Assembly (NCBI RefSeq): GCF_023343835.1
Contig: NC_064434.1
Span: 9,095,505 to 9,159,504, forward strand
DNA: 64,000 nucleotides
Direction: 5' to 3'
Origin: Lagopus muta
Lineage: Eukaryota; Chordata; Aves; Galliformes; Phasianidae
A program made the translations under genes and the position numbers. A model generated the notes under the pieces. It had not been told where the DNA came from. It made no database searches and saw nothing but the letters and a program-made list of their open reading frames with translations. Position 1 is the first letter of the stretch. Each line of letters opens with the position of its first letter. Below, in pieces: positions 23,501-35,500 of this stretch.

Positions 23501-26500
23501 CCCTCTTCTCATTGCTGCTCTCTGGCAGGTTGCTAACTGCATGAAAGTACACTCAGGAAAGCTGAGATTTTCTCAGTTAGTGTTTTTGTACTTGTTTCAG
23601 GTTACATCCATAAGCGCTGTTTCAGCAGAGCATATTTGACGGATGAATGTGAAAAAAAGCTCCTGTACATTTACTTCTGGTGATCACAAGGAACCGTACA
23701 TTGGGATCAGAGCTAGGGCATTCTGACAGAGAGGTTTGCAGAGGCGTAACTCACACATCTGAAGATGGCTGCTCAGTGTTTTCTTTTATTCTGGAAATAG
23801 TCACTTTTCCGGCCCAGGGGAAACTTGGAGGAGTCCTCCTCCATGTCAGCATTGTCCTTATCTGCAGTCATATATCCTGTTCTAGTGTTAGATTTTTGGC
23901 CCTACACGATTATGCAGTCATTGTTTCCCTAGGTTTCCTTTTGCATGTGGAAGCAATTGCCTCAGTTAAACTTCATCGATGAGTTTCTGTCATGGCTGGC
24001 TTGCGTGATTCCAGTACACACACAGCTGGAACATGAGCATCCTTTGGGAGGGAGTTCAAGTAATTATTTTAATGTGCTTCATTTTTTTTCTGATTAGAGC
24101 ACTGAATATATGTAAATAGGTTTTATAAATAGTAATTTTGTGTTCATACCATCATCCTAAACCCAGAGGACTGCAAATAACTCTATATATAGTCTGTGTA
24201 ACGTTACAGCTGTGCGTGCCAGCCAGCAGCTTTCTGGTGCAGAGCACAAGTGTAACTACACCTGGGGTAAAAAGCAGCAAGGGCTTAATGGCTTCGTTCA
24301 ACATCAAGCAGTAAGTGGGGAATACATCATTCAGCTCGAATTCGGCAGGAGGAATTGTGCTGATGTGGATGTAAATATCCAGCTTGGAATTTGACTGCCT
24401 CGGAAAATTAGATAGATCTGCTTTTAAGAAAGACGTTCTGGGATTTGTAATGGACCTGGTTTGTGGTTTTCAATGCATTAAAGGGCAGTGCACATAAACT
24501 TGACACACACTGTTCTGTAAATACAAGAATTTTGGAGCCAAGTAATGTCAGGGAACTGGTATGAAATAACATTGCCACTAGCTGGCACCAACTTTCACGT
24601 AATTCCCATAGTCCTTTCAGTGAACTCTCAGCTTTCGATTTTCCCATCCTCTCTAACAGCAGTGTGCTGTCATTTGTAGCAGTGCCGAGTTTAGCAGCAG
24701 TGAAGGCGTGTAGAAGCTGCCACAAGCTATTCTGCAGGCATACTAAGCAAGCCCTTAGTTAACTTAGACAGATTTCGTAGGAGGCAGGAGATCCTTTAGA
24801 AGGGGCAGAGGATGAATTTGCGACTAGAATCAAAAATGGTGGTTGTTGTTTTGTTTTTTTTTTTAATTTCTTCTTTGGAAGAGGACTGAACATGATGTAA
24901 TTGGACAGATTTAAACATGTTTTGTTGCATGGACTTTACAATAATAGGATGACTCAAGCCCTTAGAATAAAAAAGCATTACCTCATCGATTAGCCTGTGC
25001 CTTTCACCAAAGCACAGGAAATCTTTAATCAGCAGCCCCGGAGAACTGCTTGTAGATGGGACAGACTGCTAATGAGGAATGGATTCAGAGGTGCGCTGTT
25101 GTTTTTCTGTTCACTGAGTGTAAGAGAATTGCTTGCTTTGGAAGAAGCTGTCTGGGGCGGGGGTGACAGAGTGCCCAGTGAGATGGGAGATTTGCTTCTC
25201 TTTTCATCTGATGCTGTCAAGTTCGTAAATCAGCAGACTTTATAAAACCACTGTTCCCTTCTCCTCATGGATTTGCTGCAGATGTTTCTGTCTTGGTTTC
25301 AAAGGATCAAAGAAAGGGCTTTTGGGAAACCATTTTTGGAAGTAGTCTGTAAAACCTTCCAAAAATTCGTGAATTAGCCATTGTAACTATAGGCTGGTAC
25401 TAATTAACACACTTGGGGAATCACATCCTATTCTTCCTGCCTTTTGCAGTAGCTGGCCAGCTCTGGAGTCATATGAAGTGCCAGCAAATAGAGGAATGTG
25501 CTTACAGACAGACACATGTCTGGGACTCAGCAGCTCTTCATTCTGCCCTTGAATTTCTCAGGTCACATCTTGGGCACAGTGATTGCAAGTTTCATCTCTC
25601 CATTATCTCTTTGATAAAAGAAATAAAACTGATTCCATCAGTCTGCCTGGGGAAGAGTTCATCTTTGCAAAGAAATGTAACGTTCAGGTGATTGTTAGTG
25701 GCATTGTCACTGAAGTGGAAGAAGAGCTTTCTATTCCTTGCCGTAAATTCTGCATAAGACTCAAAACCTTTCTTTTCCTATTGCTTGAGATGCGCAGTTG
25801 TGTCCATGTCCAGGGGCTGGATTTGTCAGCACAGTGATGTACACAGCTGTGGAGGCAATCTGACTGTGAGCAGGCAAGTAAATAAAACTGGACAGGGCAT
25901 GTAGTCTTGTACTCACTAAATGATGACTAAATTATAGCTAAAATCTTCTGCTCCCCAGACTAAGCTGGCCACCTCTTGTACAGCCAGAGCAAGCCAGCTA
26001 CATCCAAAATGGAAAGGACGCTGAGCATGTACTGAACCTTAAACTGTGTCCAGATACACAGTTTAATCTGGGAGAGCATTAACTAACCTGGGACAAATTC
26101 ATGCCAGGAAGCATACAACTCACTGGATGACCATGGTGTGCCAAGGGTGTTTTGCAGTGACTCTGCAGCCTGGCTATGGTGCTTCATATCGGGCAGTGGT
26201 CTTTGGGTGATGGAGGGCACAGCTCAGCAGCTGGCTCAGGGCTGCATGGGTGCAGCCTGTGTTGGAGAAGAGTTTAGTCATGGTACAAGCCATGGTGTGT
26301 CAGTGGGCTGGGAAATGGTCTTGACTTGGGTTTCTGGTAGGATAGGCTATTTTCTGAGGTCTGCTCTCTGAACCATGATTCTTCTGTAATAACTGCTACT
26401 GATTTAGCACAGTTCACAAACTGATCAGAGTGACCTGAATGGAAGATTTCCAAACCTCTTCTGTGCCTTGCTTTATTGCTTTTTGTCTATAATAGCATCT

Positions 26501-29500
26501 GAGGCATTTCTGAAGGCATCATTAAGCACAAAACACAATGTCTTGCCCTCAAAACCACCTTACAACATTATCTAGACCCGTTTGCTAAAGATGTCTCATT
26601 TTTCATCTGTGTGATGGGTTATCTGCCAGCATTATTGTTCCTGTGTATAACAGTCTTGTCCTGCAAACTTCTTCCCGTGCCATCCGTCTTTCTTGTCTTG
26701 GTTGTGAGTGACAGAGGCTTGGCCTCACTGTTCCTGTAATATATATTTAAAAAAAAAAAAGATATGTTCTTATGAGGCTTCTGAGGGCTAACACTCCCTT
26801 CCTCTCTCGGGGGCTGTTAAAGCAAACCCTTATCTAATCTGAGTTGTTTTTATTTGTTCAATGGTGCTGCCAAGAGACAAGGGCAGTGCCACACAATGCA
26901 AGATGCTCAGACAGGAAGGGGAAGCATGTGGTCCAGAGCTGCTGGCCAAGTTCTCAGAGGAATTAGTTTCAATTCTCCTTCAAAGGCATCCTGTTTATGC
27001 TGTAACCAGCTCACTTCTGTTTTCTGGAACCTTGTTTTGTTCCCAGTATGTAAAAGAAGAGTGTTGGCATTCCCTGCTGCAGAAGGATGCAGTGAGAGTC
27101 AGCTCTGAATGGTTGTGTGGTGATTGGGTGCTATCCAAATGTTGCTGTCTGCTGGCAATAAGCATCCTCTCCATTGCCTCTGGGAGGTGGTGGGAAACAT
27201 AACCCGACCTGTCATACCCCTTACTGTGCTACCCTCATGGAGGATCATGCTCAGTTTGCCAGGCTCCTGCCAGCTGTTGGCATAGCACCATTGCTCAAGG
27301 GAGGGGAAGCTTCGTGCTGCTCTGTGCCCTAGAATTGGATGTTACTGATGGATGATATGAAGATTGTCAGGATATCCTTAAAGCCTTGTGGATAAATGGA
27401 GGATATGGTGGAGGACAGTCTCCCTGCTGCTCTCTGCTTATCTGTTCTCTGGGCTGCTACCTAGGACCTCACACCAAGGATGTTTCCAAAAGGCAACATG
27501 GAGAACACTGCATCAGGTTTGTCTCTGTACACAGTCCTCTGACAGAATCTCATCAAGCTTTGCACCTTCAAACACCAGCACACACCTTCTTCCTATGCCT
27601 CGGGCACATCATAAGCACCCTGTGTTTCAAGCTATCACTCCGCAGGGCTCTAGCACAACCCTCATGTTATTTCAAGCACTTTGAGGACTCGGTGCCAAGT
27701 GCATGCAAAGCCAATCTTGTTTTGCTGAGCAGGGTAGGTGTACGTGCTGCATCCTGCATGAGGGATTCTGCCAGCTGCAGAAGGTGGGCAGCCTCAAACC
27801 TCTTCCTTTCACTGCAGAGATCTCAGGCAGGTAGCAGTGTCCTCCCTTGAGGGTGTGAAGGAAGATGAACAGAGCCAGAAGCAGCAGACAGGAGAGTGCA
27901 GAGTGATTTGCTGAGAGGCACAAGGCAGCCCCAGGAATCAGCGCCCAGCAGTGTGTCAGCACTTGCTGGACTGCACGTTTACAGCTCAATATGTTGGTTC
28001 TCTCTCCTAGCCGTGCGGCATGTGAAGGAGCTGCTGTATCATTCCTCCTTATGAACCCAGGTCCTGAAGTATCCTGGGGATATGTTTTCAGTCTGAAAAT
28101 CATCGTTCTTTCCTCCAACATTGCCACAGGCATTGTAACAGCAGGGAGTAGAAGCTTCAAATGTTGCACAGTTATTTGTAATTGCTACTCCCCTGCTGTC
28201 AGCAGCATCGTTTATCACTCTTCCACTTGCCCCTCTTCCTGACACAGTTCAGTGATAGAATTCCTGCTCCCTTTCTTTTTCAACAGCAGATCCCCCTTAC
28301 CAAACTTCAGTTGGTTTCTCTCTGACTAACTGTATGGATTAATTGTACTAGATTCTCCACAGATTAAAAATGGCATAACTGATATATTTTGAGTCCTGTC
28401 AGGATTTGTGAGTCAGCGTGCTGGACCAGAAGATCAGGTTGCATGCCCAGGTTCACACCTGAGTTAACAACAGCTAATTCTGAAAAGAGCTCTCTGGGGG
28501 CTAATCTGGGGACCCTCCCTGCTTTCCACTTCTTGTCCCTACTCAGGGCTGAAGCTATGTAGAATCACAGAATATCCTGAGTTCTAAGGAACCCACAAGG
28601 ATCCCTGAGTCCAACTCCGGGCTCTACACAAGACCATCCAAAACCAAACCCTATGTCTGAGTACGTTGTCCCAAGGAACTGTGGCAAATGAGCCCCTAAG
28701 TTGCACTCCTTGTTCTATTTTGTTTGCTGCAATGCATGGATCCCCAGCATTTCTAAGTTGGGCAGCCCCAGTAGCTGGCAGTAGCACATAGGCAGCTAAG
28801 TGGGAGCAAGGAGCAGGGCCTGTAACGAACAGCTTGGGTGGAGCCATGGGTTCTGGTTGCACGGAGGCAGTTCTCTGGGGATATAAAACGATGGAGGCCT
28901 TGCTGAGATCATCCATGTGCAATCTCTGAAAAGCGCTGTGGGAGTAACAAGCAGTGCTGCAGGTGAGCGGAGTTCTGAGAGATTTTTGTCAATAGGATTT
29001 TAGAATACTGCTATGGCAGTATTCTACACCAGCATACACCAGCGCTGAGCTGGATCTCATGCATGAGCCAGAATGCTTGTAAAGGCTCTTGATGTCTTTT
29101 GCATTCAGTGAGGTGTTTGTGGATTGCTCACCTTTACCAGTTTTCTGTCATTCAGTGCTGACCTCTACAATGTGCTCACAGTGCTTCCCAAGCAATGCCC
29201 CCCCCATGGCACATGGCAGGCAGCTGCTGAGTACACTGAGCACAGAGCTGAAATCACTTGTGTTGCAAAAGCTTGGGTGCTGAGAAGTCAGGGCAGTTAG
29301 CATCAACCAAGATCATTAGCTATAGAAATGTACGTAGGAATACAATTTTTAAATTGTATTTACATACAATTTAATATATTTTTAATACTGACATGTCAGT
29401 ATGTCAGCTATTTTTCTGTTGCAGCTGAAAGAAGCCCCTTGGCAGCTGCCTCTGCAGAATCCCAGTGTCTCGCTTAGGAGGGGAGGTCTGTGTCTCTGCT

Positions 29501-32500
29501 CCCCAGTGCCTGCAGTCTGACCTCCAGCAATGTCTGCAACATCAGAAGGAGCAATTGCTTTGTGCAGTAGGCATATCTATGGCCTAGGAATATTTCACCC
29601 AGAGCAATTTTATTTTACCTCTGTTGAAAATAAAAAAAAAAAAATACTGAACCATCTCTAGACGGGAAAGCCACATTTTATTTTTATGTTAAAGGCTTTG
29701 ATCTCACAATCAGCAGGAGGGGCAGCAGAGGAGCACGGGGGCTGTATTTGCAATAACAGTATCACTTAGCTCTGACAGTGGCTCCCTGTGTCCTTCCCCG
29801 TGTTGCTCCCCACGGAGCCAGCTCCATGTCGTGCTGGTAGGTTTGTGTTACCCACAGCACCGCAGGCAGAGCAGCACAGGGAAATAGTGACCTCTGTAAC
29901 AGCAGGATGGGGAGTGCTTGGGGAGGGAAAATAATGGAAAACCAGGCTGAAACCTGTCTCCATTCCTCAGGCTTCTGCAGTGGTCTGCCTTTGAGAACTA
30001 ATCCTGCTTGGCTACTGGTGGGGTCTGCTGAATGCTTTGGTAACCAGCACTTTGGATGTTGCAAGGGGGGATTCACCTGAGGCAGTAGCAGAGTGGGAAG
30101 TATCTGCTGCTGAGGAGCACAAAATGAGGCCACGAGGCTGCCAAACACAGGTAGATGGCAGGAGGGGCCAGTAGATATGGTAGGGGAGATAAGGTAACAC
30201 AAAACAAAACCTTTGCGGAGTTGATGTAGATGTAGAATAGCTACAGGCTGCTCATCCTTGGGAGGGGCACCAAGGTCTTGCAGGTCCTGGTTGTGAGTGC
30301 CCAACACTTCTGGAGATGCAGCATCACCTCCTCACCTGTTCTGTGCTTTTCAGAAATTATTCAAGTACATCTAACAAGATACTATGGTGATATATTCCCA
30401 TGTGATGTTTTGTTTTGGTTTTCTTTCATCATTTCAGCGTTGAAGAAACCAGTTACTTCTCCCAAACAATTGCTGTTTGCATTTGTCACTTTTAATTGCT
30501 GATTTTTAAGAATTCTTATGACAACATTCAAGGTAACTTGCTCTAAATTCAGACACCCCTGGGTGTCCCAGCAATCTGCTTCCAAAATTTAAAAGTATCT
30601 GAAGTATAGAAATTCAAAAATTGCCAGCGTAACCACTGGTTATCACCCACATTTTGGATATTTCATTTCCATAAATTCCCCATTTTTCAGGCCCTTTTTC
30701 TTGTTTGCTCCTGAATTTGTTGAGCATGTGACAGATACATGTTCACCAGCCAATTTTTTTCACATCCTCTTCATCAACGTGGTTCATTTTGATTGCAAAT
30801 GTCTCATAAAAGGACAGTGTTGACAGGTTGATCTCATTACAGTTGTCATATTTATATTCTTGTCATGTGGCACATTGCATTGCTGATCTATACTGAACAT
30901 AGGCACCACTTTACAGGCATGCAGCAGAGTACCTGCTCACAGATTTCCTGTTTCAGGAGCTACAGACCAATAGCAATTATTAGTCAGTGCAAGAGAGTGT
31001 TTTTTTTTTAGTTAAGAGTGTAATTCCTATAGGGTCAAAACATAGATCTGGGGCACCTTAAAAGAGAGAGATCAAATACTAACATCTAGTAGAGAGCATT
31101 AAGCCAAACTGTTCTTCCTAAGGTTTTCCTTATAAAGCTTTCTTTCTCGTTTTTGTGTTTATTTAAAATTAAACATGAAAATGAACTTGTCAACATCCTT
31201 GTTTATTTTTGGTGCTGAGCAATTACATCTGGTTATCATCTTTGATCAGCTTCAAACTCTTCCTTTTCTCTTCCTTTGATGATTTGCCTATTGTTATTTA
31301 TGCTTAATTTCATCCTTTTCTTTCCTTCCCCTCCCTCCTGTTTTTCCCCACTTTCCCACTGCAGCATCCTGTTTCCCTTTACTTGCAGCCTATGGGCTTT
31401 TTCACAAGCCTGATTTGTCCAACAGTGGAAATCCTTAGAGTTGAAGCAGAAAAAGAAGAGACTGTAGTGGTCTGGAGGAAAAAAGTACATGATGCAGATG
31501 AGGGGAGTAGAGCACTAAAGATGACCAAGAGGCCCAAATCTCCATCTGGAGGATAATGCAGTACTGCAGTTCCTGGAGATGCAGCAAGAAAATGCCTGAT
31601 ACTGGCCAGAAACTTGGAGACATGGATTGAGGAGGGATGACAAGGGGAAAGAGACAATACTGGACAGAAATTCTGAGGACTTGGCATTGGGAAAAGACAA
31701 GGTGCTCCAGGAGAGGGAAGCAGAGAAATCAGTATTTCTTTTCTTCTGTTGATTTGAAATTGCATCCTACCAAGTGTACAAATAGAGAATTAAAGGCATA
31801 AAAAAGTGTTATGTGCCAAGCCCTGATGCTGGTTCTTACCTTGCTGCTGTTTTAGTAATCCATAGGCTGCTAAGCATGACACAAGTTTCTCTCCTCCTCA
31901 TCCCACCACAGCAGCATAACAAAAAGAAAGCCTTCTGGTTTCATCCTTCCTTGCTCGATGCACCTGAGAGCCTGAGTAAGGCTCTCTCTGCAGAGAAGCA
32001 AGTCTCAGCAATGCTGCCATGAGCTCCATGTCAGTAGATGGTAGGTAGCAGCGCTCCCGTTGTCCTGGTCTTGTTTTGGAGGAGAAAAGTGGAAAGTCTC
32101 TGTCCTTGGATAAGGTACCATTATTAACCAATCCTAATGTCATAAAAAACAAAGCAGCAACATGATTCTGGCAATAATCTAGCAGCAGAATGCTCTTTTA
32201 ATTACTGACTGTATCTCATATATCTTTGGCTCTACCCAGCATCATGGCAGTGTTCATCAGCCCGCTGTTCCTTGCCATGTGCTGTCCTAACACTAGCTGT
32301 AATTTGAGCCCTCTGTAACCTCCCTGAAGTCTAAAATGTGTTGGGTAGATATATCAAGGGTGCAGAAAGATGCTTGGCCTTTTTATTTTTTCCCAAAACA
32401 TGCTTGTGCATGTTGCCTGGTATCGTGTATTTGAAAACATGCAGCATTAACATGGATGTTAGAATAAGAACTGTTTCACTGCTGTCAGGCACCATGAGGG

Positions 32501-35500
32501 AACCATTCTTCTGCTTTATAGATATAATCCCAAACTCTTGTATTTCTGGATTTTTCACAGCATTATTGGTGCTGTTGGCACCCACTTTATTATGGCTGTC
32601 TTGTTCTGAACCAGTGACCTTGCTGTAGTTTAATTTGGTCATATTGAAACTTGTTTTTTGTTGTCTGTAAATTGTTGAAAACAGCAAAAGTTGTCGATCT
32701 GTGATCTTGTTGCCCATTTTTGGATTACACTGAAAAAGGGTATCACCAGAAAGTGTAAGGACAGGCTGTAGAAACTGTGTGTGGCTTCTTTTATTTGAAG
32801 AATAGGTTCTCCTGGGTGCAGGGCCCAAAATTCTCTTCCCAAGAGCAGGTCTGTGGATGGGAGCTGAAGATGTAGTCCTTCATGCTTTCTTTCTGTCTGT
32901 TGCTCTGTTGGAACAATAGCCCAAAGCTCACCTAATGGAGCAGGAGAAGCTTCCCCTGCAATTTCATGTTCCTCTTCCACATGATTGCTAATGGGAGATT
33001 TACTCCATCTATTAAACCCTATCTTATTTTGGGACATGCCAGGGCCATTTAAAGCACTGTAAGTCACTACAATGCCTACAAGAGGAAGATTACTGTGTGA
33101 GGTGAAATATCCCTGTGGCCAGCACTTGTCACGGTTGCTTAATGCTTCATGCCAGGCTGTGCTGAGCTAGCTGCCTTCGAGTTTCTGTGCTGCATCCCTT
33201 GCCCAAAGCAGATGAGAATGACCCCTTTTGTCCTGTGTGTTGTTATCGGGCAGCTAAGGAAAATGAGCACTGCTGAATGAAAAGAAACCAGCAGATGACA
33301 TTTTGTTTTCTGGGTGTGCTAGTGTAGAGGATCTTTGTTTTCCCAGAAATGGTTTTCAAGAAGATGTGCTAATATTGCTGCTGCTTTAGCAGGAGATCTT
33401 TTGTTCAAGCTTGAACGAGGATGTGTAGGAGCTGGGGTGCATTTGTATCACTGAGCTTCCTTGTAAAATCGCATGGATTCCTAAAATCTATGTGTATTTT
33501 GAGTAAGTCTTTTTTTTTTTTTTTTTTTTTTTGATGTGTACCATTCCTTTCCTGGAGCATAATCTTATTCCTGTAAAAAGAAAGAGTCATATTTTCAGGA
33601 CAGTAAGTTCAGAGCGTTTTTGTCTGTCTGTGTTCTGAGATTGCATTTACTCTGACTGCACAGAAGGATGAGTACACACAGTAGGATCAGTACTGCATAT
33701 ATTTTAACTCAGTAGTGAGAATGGGCTGGGGACTTCTGTGCCAACCACAGCAGCCATGCAGAGTTGCAGAGCACAGCTCTGTGATTTAAGCTATCTGTCA
33801 CCAAGAGTTAGGTGTGGAGATCCAGCATTTCAAAACACAGCAATTGCACATGGAGTGTCTTAGTCATCCTCATTGCTGTTCTCTGCAGCTGACCAGAAAG
33901 CTTTTCTGCATTATTGATGTGCCAGTGAGACAGAGAGGCTGCCAAAGAAGTGACCTGCATTGTGTCTGTAAACAATAACAGGAGAACTGCTCTGAATAAA
34001 TGGGCTACTTTTGAAAGTATCTCCTGCATCCAGAGCTCTGCTGACATTTTCACTGGCGACAATCACATGGAGGCTGGGAATCTCAGCTGCATTTTCAAGT
34101 GTACCAATAACCTGACTAGAAGCATTCAGATTTCCTAATTTTTGGTCATCCAGTTTTTGTCCACATCAATTCAGAGGCTAATCTTTACTTACATTTATTT
34201 GTGAGACAGTTTTGGCTCAAGGCAGCAGACTGCAGTGTTACTAGAGGCACTCTTGTGGTGCTTCATGTACAGAAAATAGCATGTCCAGTTGGGGAAATAA
34301 GCATAGTTCCAGAAATCTCTTCCATTCGATGGAGGTTTATGACTGGTTTGGTTTTCATTAAGATTCTTGAAGTTAACTACAGTGATCTTTCCATCGTTCA
34401 CTTGTTCCAGCAAACACAGAAATAGCAGTGATATGGATCACTTTATGCAGCTGGATGCAGGTATTTTCAGCATGTCTAAGATTGGGAGCATCACAAACTT
34501 CGAGGTGGCCATCCTTGCAGCATGCCCACCAGCATGTAGGCTCATCACCAGTGCATGGGCAGGCAGAGCCACAACTTGCAGCACACGCTCAGGCCAGCTA
34601 AGCTGATTGTGAATGCAGAGCCCCAGACAGATTTCCAGGCTTCTCACACCCCCTTTCTCGTCTGTTACCCTCTGCTCCCAGCGTACAGCCTGGATGGGCA
34701 CTGCTAAATACAGAACCGTGGGAATCTTGTTTCCTGGTTTGAGACTGACCTCCACGGAGGCCCTGTATGGATATGCTGGAATGACTTGGCAGCCCAGCTG
34801 TGGCTTCCTTAGAAGGGCACTGAGGGGAAATGACTTGGAGGCAGAAAAACAACTTCTTCATGTTCCTGCTGGTAGCAGTTGGGCCCTGTGGGTTTGGTCT
34901 CATGCCCCGTAACTGTCAGTGGTGTCTCTTGGCAAAATAAAAAGCAAGACTGTCTGTAGGCTGGTCTGATGGCTAGATTCAACAGAGGGTTATTACTAAG
35001 GCCTGTGAGTCCTATTCATTTTGTTCTACATCTTATTCCTTTATGGTGTTGTTTGATGGTTCTCCACCCTTCCCTTGATGTTTCCCACCATGCTGATACT
35101 CTCTGCTGCTATGTCAGCTAATTGTCAGTTAATTGTTGATATACTCCTTGCTAACTTCAGTGGGGTGGAGAGCTGTTGCTTGGACATGCGTTAGCTCATG
35201 TGTAAGTTCCTTAGGCATCAGGAGAGCTGCAGTCACACTTGCACAAGCAAGGTATCTTGCCAGAGGCTTTTTGGTACTCCATGGGTTGGCAAATCTTCAT
35301 CTATGCTATCAGTCACTTCAAAGAATACAATGTAAAGCACAAAACCTGCAAAAATTGTTCTGTCCCCAGTAGATTGGATTGTTTTGTGTCTACTAATTCT
35401 ACTTTGAATCAATTGGCCAGCTCTCTACAATTCATTTTTAATGTTCTTCTTGTGTTCTATATAACTAATCTCATTTTTTACCTTTTCCTGTAATGTTTAA

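Noticed and set aside
24338-24352. GAATTCGGCAGGAGG resembles a cDNA-library EcoRI adaptor (GAATTCGGCACGAGG), possible vector or cDNA contamination.
   Set aside because: One mismatch in 15 bases, no vector or poly-A/cDNA sequence on either side, and surrounding sequence looks like normal intron. Probably coincidence.
26590-26630. TTTTTCATCTGTGTGATGGG resembles the MIR core segment.
   Set aside because: Only about 20 bases look similar and the flanks do not continue the consensus, unlike the copy at 48625-48781.
27386-28169. Open frames of 154 (+) and 165 (-) codons in intron 4.
   Set aside because: No recognisable domain, no promoter or splice context, opposite strands open over similar ground; treated as chance.
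28410-28480. B-box-like CAGGTTCACACCTGAG considered as a tRNA-derived SINE head.
   Set aside because: No A box at the right spacing and no convincing match to a SINE consensus downstream.
32331-33067. Two abutting minus-strand open frames (165 and 142 codons), considered as a nested gene or retroelement relic.
   Set aside because: They are in different frames, show no motif I recognise, and frames this long are expected a few times by chance in 64 kb read in six frames.
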